The notes beneath the pieces were generated by a model. That model worked only from the letters and a program-made list of their open reading frames with translations, was not told where the DNA came from and made no database searches. Of a stretch of DNA of 64,000 nt, positions 55,299 through 64,000 are shown piece by piece. The position numbers and the translations under genes were made by a program. Source of the stretch: Chara braunii (taxonomy: Eukaryota > Streptophyta > Charophyceae > Charales > Characeae); assembly GCA_003427395.1 (NCBI GenBank), contig BFEA01000203.1, forward strand, positions 1,688,911-1,752,910. Reading direction: 5' to 3'. The first letter of the stretch is position 1. Each line of letters opens with the position of its first letter.

Positions 55299-56009
55299 AT
55301 GGGCAGAACCCAGACAAAGCAAAGGCAACTCAGGATGCCTTATGCACAGGAAGACCCGCGTATGCTCGGGCCGGTTAAGAGAGAGGGAGGACTCGAGGTG
55401 TCTTTACCTAGGCGGGTCAGAGAAAGAGAGTATATTTCATCATGGTGGGGCGTGATAATGGGCACGGACGTCTTTGTCTGGATCGAGTCTAGGTTCGACG
55501 ATCAGCAGGAATGCTCAATTGTCAAGGTGACCCTCTATGCCTCAGCCACCTTTTGGGTCGAGCATGGGACAGAGTTGGCGCTTGGGCACGGAAGCCTGCT
55601 CGCTAGGCCTCAGAGGGTAGCCGAGGCAGCCGCAGCTAAATGGGCGAGGGAAGTGTCCCGTGACGGAGAAGAACAAGTACTAACCCGTGTAGAGGCTAAG
55701 TGCGCTGGAGAGTTCGCGCTTCCATCTGCTCCTCTGCGGGTCACCCTGCCTAAATTCCTCATAGAGAAGAACTTTGGTGGGTCGGCAAGGTTAGAAGCGG
55801 CAACTGAAGCCGCTATGAGGGTGCGAGACTGGGAATATGGACGCTATACGTGTGAATTGGTATATGGTCCGTACTTAGACCCGAAGTTCTCACCTTCTAG
55901 TCTGTGGCTCAGGAACATGGCCACTACAGTTGACGTATATGCCATTTCTCATGATCCAAATGAGGAAATTGAAGACTGGGATGGGCTACGGGCAGCAGTG
56001 GACCAATAG
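55299..56009 (+). CDS. Intact ORF of unknown function between PBS and gag
   Basis: 236 codons from ATG 55299 without a break, although the neighbouring gag carries a stop. It is mildly charged, with MRVRDWEYGRYTCELVYGPY, a SWWGVIMGTDVFVWIES segment, an Ala-rich stretch (VAEAAAAKWAREVS) and an acidic C-terminus (HDPNEEIEDWDGL). No zinc finger, protease or nuclease motif, membrane span or signal peptide is obvious. It lies 792 bp after the PBS, in a different frame from gag. It could be an extra structural or accessory protein, or an upstream gag exon. I do not recognise it. Confidence 0.6.
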   Translation: MGRTQTKQRQLRMPYAQEDPRMLGPVKREGGLEVSLPRRVREREYISSWWGVIMGTDVFVWIESRFDDQQECSIVKVTLYASATFWVEHGTELALGHGSLLARPQRVAEAAAAKWAREVSRDGEEQVLTRVEAKCAGEFALPSAPLRVTLPKFLIEKNFGGSARLEAATEAAMRVRDWEYGRYTCELVYGPYLDPKFSPSSLWLRNMATTVDVYAISHDPNEEIEDWDGLRAAVDQ

Positions 56010-56105
56010 AAGGGGTCTTTTACCGTCTTACTGGAGTGCTCTCCTTCAGGCCTGACTATAGGCATCTTACTACCTACTGCCGCAGTGATTACTATTTGAT
56101 TGTCT

Positions 56106-57331
56106 ATGATTAGCCCTGAGGAACCTTGCCAGTATAAGATACACGCGACCTATGGTATTGCAAAGGCAGGTGTAGAGGTAAGTTTAGTATGATAGGTTTG
56201 TATTTTGATACGTGACTCATCTCCTCGGGTCTCGACCCTAACTGATCGTTGTTTGTTCGACAGGTGATGGGGTCGAAAGAACCCGAGATGGAGGACCCTC
56301 AAGAAAGGATTGGGGCCGAGAAGTTTGTTGATTTGCTCAGCATGCGGGACTGGGAGCGGGACAGCATGCCCAAGGTTGAGATCAGTTTCTTCGACGGTAA
56401 CCATGTCTCCAGCTTCCTGAGCAAGTTTGAGCAGATAGCGGTCCAGTGTGAGTGGAATGAGGAGCAGATGTTGAAGGGGGTCATAAGGTATATCCATGTT
56501 GACCTACAGGAGGATGTCGATGAAGTAATCAGGAAAGCAGGGTTATCATGGAAGAAATTTTATGATGACATGAGGAATAAGTACTGACTGGGAGAGGAAC
56601 AGTTGACCAGAGAGGACCTCGAGAAGATGGATCGATATGACTACAAGTCAGCAAGGCATTTTCTGGTGGAGTATGAGCGAGCTTCCCACAAGGTTTGGGG
56701 ACTGTCTGAACATGACAAATGTTTTTTTTTCCTTTTGCATTTTACGAGTGAGGAGCAGCGAGACCTAATTCGCGGGACGGGAGGACTTATATGGGACAAG
56801 ATACGAGAAAATTTTGTGGGAGAAGATTTTGATCAGTACCTTTGCAACATCCTACGCGAAGCCAGAAGAAGGAAGGCGTTAAGAGACTGTGAAAGAGATG
56901 AGGCTGGCATGGGGACAAACAGATTGGCGGCTGGCACCTCTGAAGGCTTGGAGGATGAGCCTCAGAAGGATGGTAAGGCGAGCGAGCGAAATCATAGGTG
57001 GGGTGAAGGGAGAAAACGAGAGTCGCCTGCTGAGAAAGAAGAGGTGCAGAAGAAGGCAAAGAATGTTGTGATCCCTACCTGCGAGAGGACGGCTGACATT
57101 CCAAGCAGGGAAGGGCAAGAAAGGCAAGAAAGTAGTGACAAGAAGATGGTACCAGCTTCTAGTCGGGCAAGTCGGAAAAGTAGAAGGCGGCGAGAGCAGT
57201 GGTCGAGAATTGTGTGTAATTGTTGTGGGGAGACGGGCCATACGCCTCGCAGGTGTAAGGAAGCGAGACGAGCCCGAAGGCAAGAAAAAGAAAGGAATGA
57301 TAAGGGAAGAGACGCGACCGACCCGATATAG
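56106..57331 (+). pseudogene. gag with CCHC zinc knuckle, one in-frame TGA, possible 86-bp intron
   Basis: The main frame starts at ATG 56267 and runs to 57331, broken once by TGA at 56585-56587 (NKY stop LGEEQ), easily a CGA-to-TGA change. The N-terminal half (MPKVEISFFDGNHVSSFLSK, CEWNEEQMLKGV, then a FLVEYERASHKV segment) fits the retrotransposon gag (Retrotrans_gag-like) pattern. Next comes a Lys/Arg/Glu-rich stretch, then CNCCGETGHTPRRC (57215-57256), a perfect C-x2-C-x4-H-x4-C knuckle for RNA binding. A possible upstream exon starts at ATG 56106 and joins in phase across 56178-56263 (GTAAGT donor, CTAAC branch-like text, TTCGACAG acceptor). Gag would form the particle and package RNA. 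No protease frame follows. Confidence 0.82.
56178..56263 (+). other. Predicted short intron before gag
   Basis: Donor GAG|GTAAGT at 56178, CCCTAACTGATC at about 56236-56247 as a branch-like site, acceptor TTTGTTCGACAG ending at 56263. Removing 86 bp joins MISPEEPCQYKIHATYG and the following ten codons in frame to VMGSKEPEM. Confidence 0.4.
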
Positions 57332-58180
57332 TCTAGGCTCGGCTGAAGGTAGAGGCATTGAGTCCAGACGACTTAGACAATGGGAGTTGGTTGCGGAAGA
57401 GGGGAGACAGATTGAACGGAAACCCTCGCAATAATGGTCCGGTAAAGTAACTTGGGCGGTAGATAAGAGTAAGGCCCGACTATATAAGTGAGGCCAGGGG
57501 GCAATGAGTGAGTGAGGACTGGTTCGTTTATTCCTTGGTAGGCTCAAAGCTTCTTGTATATAGGGACTGAGCCAGAGATGTGTACATTTAGGTGTAGTCA
57601 CGACTAGCTGGTCCATTTGTACATATGCGGATTGTAGTACTGGACGAATCAATTATTTCCTCCTTTGGTGTGATTTAGATGGTTGTATCCAGATGTGTGA
57701 TATGTTGGCGTGTTGGGATATACTCGTGTGCTTTGAGCTTTTGTGTATGTTTGGGTATGCTCTGAGGTACTTGTGTGCTCGAGGCATGGGTTACTCAGTA
57801 GAGCGGGGTGTAAAGGTTGGGTACCTATGTTATTTTTGAGAGAGACATTTTATCCTGGTGTACATATTAAGTTGAGACCCTATGAGGCTTGGTTTATGTG
57901 GCGATCACTATCACTCTCACGCGTGTGGTTTTATCCTGATGAATGTTGGCTTGTGTGAAAGAGGTGTGAATGTGTGATATGTAAAGCTGCCTACTCCTCG
58001 GTATACTCGTGCGACCTGCCTACGGGCAGCTGATAGGGCAGAGTATAAGGGGAGGAAGTGCAACCTGTCTGTGAAAAGTTGTGAGGATTTCTAGAAGATT
58101 TATGAGTCCTTAAGACTCGAATGCTTCACCATGCTGATTGTTGATTGCTTAAGTTGTGATGAGGACCCATAAGATGGTCT
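57332..58180. other. Internal domain after gag, no pol
   Basis: The stretch where protease, RT and integrase would follow holds no such motif in any frame. A TATATAA lies at about 57481-57487. Otherwise nothing. Confidence 0.6.
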
Positions 58181-58202
58181 TTCAGCGATGTTTTTGTTTT
58201 AT

Positions 58203-58425
58203 GAAGAGACCCTTTGGATTTTGGAAAAAGGGATGTTTTGTGTTGTGACGAGACTCCTCGTGATTTTAAGAGAGGGGGTATTTTGTTCTGTGACGAGACC
58301 CTTCATGATTTTGGGAGAGGGGGTATTTTGTTCTGTAATGAGACCCCTCATAATTTCGAGAGAGGGGGTGTTTAGCTCTATGGTGAGAGCCCCTTGGATA
58401 TTGGAGAAGGGGATGTTCTTATTGT
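58203..58425 (+). repeat. Five ~45-bp tandem units with inverted repeats
   Basis: GACGAGACCCTTCATGATTT then GGGAGAGGGGGTATTTTG recurs with starts near 58205, 58247, 58292, 58337 and 58381. Each pairs a CCCCTC-like 5' part with a GAGGGGG-like 3' part. A TTCACCTT/AAAGGTGA hairpin follows at 58433-58450. Confidence 0.8.
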
Positions 58426-58450
58426 TGGAAGGTTCACCTTCAAAAGGTGA

Positions 58451-59169
58451 GTAAATTGATTTATGGTATGGTATGTTGTCTGATGAGTGATAAAGTCTGA
58501 CGAAAAGGACCATGTTTGCCTGGAAGATTTTGGAAGAGTTTTATCCTCAGCTAGAATCGACAAATCTCACTTGTTGGTTCTCAGCTGCCGGTGAGGGTCA
58601 TCTTCTGCGTCCGGGAAACCCGCCAGAAACAGAGACCCCTCATGTCTTCGCCTCTGGTTGTGAATCACAAGTGGGTGTTGTGCGCGGCAGAGGGTAAGGG
58701 ACGAACCGCCAGGATCAGCAGTCATGTTTGCCTAGTCACAAAAAGGGCTAGTAAAGGTGCCCTGCGGTAGGGAGACCCGCCGGCGTCAGGGATCCTTCAA
58801 TAACCTTATTTGAGGTTGCAAACAGTCTTGTCAGCGGCGGTGACTTCCATGACTGGAAACGTTTTTCGGGTTAAGACCTCTTCAGATTTTTGGAAAGAGA
58901 GACTGATATGATTTTGTCGGAAGACTCATCTTCAAAATGAAGGTGTTTTAAGTAGGTCATGGGGAGATTTATTCTAAAAAGAGGAGGGATAACTAAAAAC
59001 CCAATGATATGTTGGTGGTATATCGGTGAGTAAGTACAGATGGATAGAGGTTTTTGCCCCAAATTCTCGATTAATTGGATTGGTCCCTCCTTTCGTCAGC
59101 AGCTTGGGTAATCTGATAGCTTTTCGATTTTGCGAAGCGATGCACGTCGCTTAATATGGTCCGGTAAGC
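58451..59169. other. End of the internal domain, no gene or polypurine tract
   Basis: Contains a second, similar hairpin (TCATCTT/AAAATGA, 58926-58940). The bases just before 59170 (ATATGGTCCGGTAAGC) are not a polypurine tract. Confidence 0.5.
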
Positions 59170-62100
59170 TGTCGGTGCGAATAACCTTACAAGGGCATCC
59201 GCCCTGATTTTTGCAAGTGGCAGAAAGTAGTTGGTTTAAAGTTTAAGTATATCGCGCTAGGCGCGGCTGTATCTGTGATTATGTTGACTGGGTGGTCGAC
59301 TACAATAGAGAGTGTGTGGGCGCCCAAGTTTAAGGTGCGCGTGATTTTCTCTCTTTGGTCACGGTTGTGAAACCGACACGGATGCCGGTCGTTTTGTATT
59401 ACTATGAATATTATTTATTTTTGATTAAATCAGGATTTAGGAATACCTTTTTACTTTCCTCCTGGTTAGTACGATTGACGGCTCGGTGAGCAGATATAGA
59501 TATATGACAGATCCAGGTGATGGGAGCTGGCGGATACGGGTAAGGACAGCCACGACACGGTCGGTAGGCTTGCGTGGACTTTCGGTAGCCGTGCGCATAG
59601 GCGTAGGCTGAGAAATGGCGCAGGGCGCTTTCGCGGCCCTAAACGACCGCGTTGTATCACTTCATTTGGAGTTTCGGGCTTAGTTGTTATAGGCATGGGC
59701 TTAGCTCTATAGGTTATGACATTGGATTGACACTGCGGAGGTTCGAGGATCGAGGCCAGCGAACACCGGCGCGGCGGCAGCGGAGCATCAAGGAGGGAGC
59801 CGATGGGGTTGAGGGCCGCCGGGTTATTCCCCTTGGTTTTGCCATCGGTAGGCGTGAAAAGCAATGTTGGCATTTTATTTTCCCTTCGTTCGTCATACTC
59901 TGATGACTAGAGATCTCTGATTGTTAAACGTATTATTATTAGTAGTAGTATTGCTCTGGCCCCCTTTTTAACTTGTTACGACGCTAGGCTTAGAGGTCGT
60001 CACGACGTTCGAGGACCTTGAGCGCGCGCGTCATATGACTGACCTACCGGATTCCGTGTGTTCGGAACACCGGTGAAGTTTCTCTACTTGGGCTGTTTTG
60101 AAACCTGGACCGAGGAGTTCAACGTGTATGTGGGTCATGGGTGATAGGCCCGCTAGGCGGAAGAAAATCTTGAGTGGCGGGGGTTGCCGTGGATGCACTA
60201 TCTGTCGGTCAGGGTCTGTCGTGAGAGGTTTGAGTGTGAGCATGGCTTGTGGGACCTAGTAGATGGTGGGTCGTACCTAAGCGCAGTAATACAGTGTACC
60301 GGGGCGAGGACCACAAACTGTCGTGGCCACTCGCGGAAAAAACCTCCCCCACTTTGACTTCAAAAGTTCTTATTTGAATATTTGCTACTACTACCGAGGC
60401 TGGTACTGGACCCGTTCTTACCCAGACCACACTTAGGCTTGCAACAAGCCGCATCTGCGACTTTGCCGGATGTCGGAGGGGGACTAAGGTGGGGTTTATC
60501 TGTTGCAAGGCCGACGTGGTGGAGGGCCCTGCCTTAAAGAGGAGCGGAGAGGCTGGAACTGTTGAGCTATCGGACCGGGCCACTGCACCTACCAGGCATT
60601 GCGAGAGGGCAGGGAAGTTGTTGCAGACGGGGAGGAAAGCTGCAATGAGAGGGAACGAACCTAGCACGGTTCCAAGCCAGGTACGTGCAGCCGGTGGTAG
60701 CAGGGCCGAGCTCCTTTGATGGGTCAGTTGCTGTCCCTCCCCTCTGGTTCTCTCCCCCTATGAACATCAGCAGCCTCTGCTCAGTGCCACTCGAGAGGAG
60801 GGCAGAAGACTGAGCCCAGCCGGCCAGCTGTATCGGGCGCATTCGGAGGACCGACGGGCAGCAAAGTAGGGAGGAGCCCGACCGTCTGCGCTAGGAGTAA
60901 AGCAGATAGGCAGCGCAAAGGCAAGCAACATAGAGCCAAGCAAGCAGGGGTGAGTAGCGCAGTAATAGGCAGCGCAACTATAAGCAGCGGAGCTTCGGGT
61001 AGCGCTGCGCAGCAGAGGGGACAAGAGAATGAATCCGGGCACGAAAGTGCACCGGGTGCATGCATGATAAGAAAGCGAGGACGGCGAACGGGAGAAGTGA
61101 GGCAGCGCGCACAGAGGAAAGGGAGAACAGTCGCGCGGCTATCTGTGCGAAGTGCGACTACGAGAAGGAAGAGAGTGGGGAGCACTTACCTGACAGCGCA
61201 CGGGGAAACAACCATGATAGTGGAGTAGGCTGTAGACAGGGTGTGACCGGGTGCAACGGAAGGGGGGGGCAAGTTGAGGAAAAGGGTCGGGGTGAAGGGA
61301 GAATGGACCTAGGCGCAGAGTCACGCCAGGTGCATTCGGAGGCCGGGATGGCGCAGACAACGAAGAAGTGAGTATGGCGGGATGAAAACTGCGTAGCTCA
61401 CTCGATACTTATCAAAATCGAGTGAACCAAAGAAGTGAGTAAGGGTTTTAGTGGTGAGCGAATCAGAATTTAAGGTTAGTTTTAGAGGAAAATTAGTGAG
61501 TTGGGTGTTAGAGCGAGAACGATGGGCGACGAGTTCGAGTGATGGCAGAAAAGAAAAGAGTAAGAAAGTGTAGATCCTACTCGATTCTTAGTAGAATCGA
61601 GTGAGGTAAGATACTAAACTAAGGTTTTTAAGGCGGGCGACCGTGAATCTGTAGTTAGAATGGGCAGTAAGTTAGTGGGATAGGAGGTTAGTAGAAAAAA
61701 GGGTGCGCTGAAAGGTGGCGGAGGGCTGGCTATGGCAGGGAAGGAAAAGCGGATATCTTGCTCAATTCATAACGAAATCGAGCAAGGAAAAGTTCTAAAT
61801 GGGGGGTTTTGGGCGTTGCGAGCGTGATGGTAACGACTGCCACCACAGGTATGGACCGCAAGAAACGACTACCACCACAGGTATGGACCTGTGTACCACC
61901 ACATGTATGGACCTGTGTACCACCCACTGTGCACAAAATGCAGAAAAGGGTGTGTGGTCTTCAACCGCCCATGGCGGTTGTCCAGCGTCGAGAGATTAAC
62001 CCTCAAGACGTGTGTCAGCCGACACTTGAGTGTCGAATGCGACCCTTGAGATTAACGAGGACCGCGTAAGTATGGGTACTACATAGTATATCATCATTGC

Positions 62101-62687
62101 GGCCGCTTGCATTGCGAGTCGATATGAGTTAGCCTTGCGTCCACTTGGTTTTATACTAAATCTCGCGCGCTACGCCTATTTGATTTTCGCATAAGAAAGT
62201 TATGGGTTGGCTACCGAGGGGCTAGCAGCGTTGTCGCGTTGTTTGTGTTGTGTCGTTTCATATATGTGTTGTTTTATGTGTGTGTGTGTTGTTGTCTTGT
62301 GGTTGTTAGAGTGGTATGCGCGTGGTGTGTGGGATGCGTCATAGTCGACCAGCGACGAACCAAGCTTGGGACCTCAGCCCCCCAAAATGCCGGTTCGCGT
62401 GCGGGTCCGATAGAGGCGTACTACCGCGCGTATCCCGTATGCTACAGCGAACGAGAAACGCCCTCGGCTGGTCCACCTCTGCGATTGCAACTGATTAGCT
62501 TTCGTATTGTGGAGTGGTAGCTAGGCGGGGATACGCCCACCGAAGGGAGGTGACGCACCCGGCCGGAGCAGCTTAAGGAAGCTCCACGTGTATTATCTGC
62601 GACGAAGGATTTAAACCAACTCATGCGTGACGCGGTCGGGAGGGTCCCGCGCTGCCCTGGTGCGGTGCCGGACCGATGCGCTCGACA
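59170..62687 (+). repeat. 3' LTR, 3518 bp, internally deleted
   Basis: Starts TGTCGGTGCGAATAACC, ends GATGCGCTCGACA. It keeps the first section and three ~180-bp hairpin units, then jumps at 61832-61836 (AACGA) to the last ~850 bp. The jump removes the equivalent of 49017-53595, which includes both other hairpin arrays. 3518 plus about 4580 gives the ~8.1 kb of the 5' LTR. After the junction CGACT(G/A)CCACCACAGG is locally repeated (61834-61925). Confidence 0.9.
62149..62160 (+). promoter_or_regulatory. TATA-like box (3' LTR)
   Basis: TTTTATACTAAA before TCTCGCGCGC, the equivalent of 47553 and 53871. Confidence 0.4.
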
Positions 62688-62757
62688 ACGCCTTCCGAAG
62701 GAGTCCCAGACGTTCGGGCATTCGGGTTCGGGCGTTCGGCCCGTCCCGAACATTGAC
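62688..62757. mobile_element. Family X copy 3, right end
   Basis: ACGCCTTCCGAAGGAGTCCC, GACGTTCGGGCATTCGGG and TTCGGCCCGTCCCGAAC match the right end of copy 2 (27065-27185). The last bases (CATTGACAAATG) are decayed relative to GCCGACAACCCTGA. Confidence 0.8.
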
Positions 62758-62884
62758 AAATGTTATGGTTTAAAGCGGTGATGTGCCTTAAGGAAAAACA
62801 AAACATAAACAAAGAATAAAAGAGTTGTGATTATTTTTCAATTACAAGTTTTCGAGTATATAATTTGTGGCTCCTTGCTTAAAA

Positions 62885-63228
62885 CTAGGTTACCAATGGT
62901 CCGGGGCCCGGTCGTCTCCCCCGGATGTCTCCCCCATACGTCCGGTACCCCCGTCGTCCGAGAAAAAAAAAAAAAATCGTAATTTTTTTTTTCTTCGGTT
63001 TTTTATTTTTAACTTATGATTGACTGCGAATTTGAACATGACTCCAAGGCAAACGTTGCTTGTATTGTTATGCTAGATAACATATAGTTTTTTCAGATTG
63101 TTTTGAGAACTTTGTGTTTTTTTTTTTGTTTTTTTTTTTTTTTGCACTAGGTCGGACAACCCCTGTCCAGTCGGACGTCGGACCAAACGTCCGGTCGGAC
63201 ATCCCGGACGTCCGATCCAATAACCTAG
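62885..63228. mobile_element. Short TIR element, family Y
   Basis: Starts CTAGGTTACCAATGG; the right end reverse-complements to CTAGGTTATTGG. Both ends are rich in GTCCGG/CCGGAC. The AT-rich core (about 63040-63130: CCAAGGCAAACGTTGCTTG, then GATTGTTTTGAGAACTT) parallels 26960-27030 of family X. No coding capacity. Confidence 0.75.
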
Positions 63229-64000
63229 GTTTAAAATCATATATTAGTATTTTTTTAATGTCATTTTAATATTGTTAGTTTAGTAGTCAACTTACAATTT
63301 TTGTTGTTATCTTAAATATATATATATATTTACCGATCCTATTTATTTATGATGCTAAACTATATTATATATTTTTTGTCCGATTTTTGTCGTTGTTGTT
63401 TATGATTGCATATCTAAGTTCTCGTGATGTGTTTGTAGTTTTATAAACGGTACACATAATATTTATTAGAATGATCTCATTTGTTGTAAAATAAAAAAGT
63501 TGATCATTTTAATTTATAATTATTTTTAGTGCATTCATTGTTGGTTTATGTCGTTTTTTGCTTACCTATATAAGAAGTATTACAAGTTCCTTTTGAACAC
63601 AAATACGATATGTTGTAATTTTAAAATTTTAAATAGATGATAATTGCTAAGTTATTTTTCCAGGCGTCTTTGATAACCAACTCACAAAAATTGAAAGGAA
63701 CCCGGATTTACGGTCCTCTCGAAGAGTACATAAAAAAAAAAAAAAAAAAAACGGGTACCCCGTGTGTTACGTCCGGGTGTCCGATCGGGCAAGATCGTCC
63801 AAGTGTGAGAATTTTCATAGGATAATTGTAGACTTTTCATGAATTTTCACAATTACCACTATGTGAAAATCAATTGTAAAATATAAAAAAAACGACTAGT
63901 GTTTGATGAAAAATATTAATTTTGTAAAAAAACTTATTCGACCGGTAAAAAAAGGAGAAATATATATCCTAGATCGTTTTTTGACCGGTCAAAAATATAT
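63229..64000. other. AT-rich stretch with an 18-bp palindrome
   Basis: No gene. TTTTTGACCGGTCAAAAA at 63978-63995 is a perfect palindrome. A CCGG-rich patch at 63690-63790, with poly(A) in its middle, may be another family Y relative. Confidence 0.45.

Larger units (their letters stand above)
39708..62687 (+). mobile_element. Gag-only LTR retrotransposon with ~8.1-kb LTRs
   Basis: 5' LTR 39708-54488 (including a nested solo LTR), PBS 54491-54507, intact unknown ORF, gag, then 3' LTR 59170-62687. The LTRs start TGTCGG and end CTCGACA. The internal domain is 4681 bp. No protease, RT/RNase H or integrase motif is visible, so the element would depend on a relative. Flanks ACGT/ACGC (39704-39707, 62688-62691) could be a 4-bp target duplication with one change. 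No polypurine tract is evident before 59170. Confidence 0.88.

Noticed and set aside
58464-58505. Second hammerhead-like core: CTGATGAG, 13 bases, then GACGAAAAGG
   Set aside because: Stem II pairs over only about two bases and no sequence before or after provides stems I and III, so I treat it as chance.

Overview
The window looks like repeat-dominated nuclear DNA from the plant lineage. The support is a LINE with a plant-type layout (ORF1 with an acidic tail, then EEP endonuclease, reverse transcriptase and zf-RVT) and Ty3/Gypsy-type elements whose primer-binding site is the TGGCGCCGTTGCCGGGG form common in plant retrotransposons. A charophycean alga such as Chara is my best guess, by inference only. 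Almost every open frame is transposon, simple repeat or decayed coding sequence. I see one plausible host gene, a small GNAT-like acetyltransferase at 14328-14759 on the minus strand.

Layout. 123-7038: a decayed LINE on the minus strand, running to or off the left edge. 7039-10140: two long (CT)n tracts and sequence without recognised genes. 10141-17300: AT-rich DNA holding a predicted type III hammerhead ribozyme (12327-12386), a short Cys/His-rich frame just downstream, the GNAT-like gene and copies of a dispersed repeat (R1). 17383-17990: three tandem copies of a ~205-bp unit. 18000-24400: very decayed LTR elements, with two recognisable LTR-end/PBS junctions, a gag fragment and a stop-riddled ORF. 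24877-27196: two non-autonomous TIR elements (family X). 27290-28720: a degenerate ~72-bp tandem array. About 29380-35840: an old giant LTR. 36690-38340: a ~250-300-bp tandem array.

39708-62687 holds a long-LTR, gag-only retrotransposon. Its 5' LTR is interrupted by a solo LTR of a related subfamily (41522-48151), and its 3' LTR has lost its middle. Net of these events both LTRs reduce to about 8.1 kb. The LTR is built from three consecutive arrays of tandem units, each unit carrying an inverted repeat: ~180 bp, ~100 bp and ~122 bp periods. Stem sequences differ from unit to unit, but pairing is mostly kept and in places changed by compensatory substitution. The same LTR ends (TGTCG...CGACA) bound a 308-bp decayed copy at 20021-20328, so the arrays look like an expansion of a small LTR.

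The internal domain (54489-59169) has the PBS, an uncharacterised intact ORF, a gag with a CCHC knuckle and one in-frame TGA, and no recognisable protease, RT or integrase. It would therefore need enzymes from elsewhere. The element sits inside a third family X copy. A related short TIR element (family Y) lies at 62885-63228. The most unusual observations are the hammerhead next to a Cys/His-rich frame and the multi-array hairpin architecture of the giant LTR.
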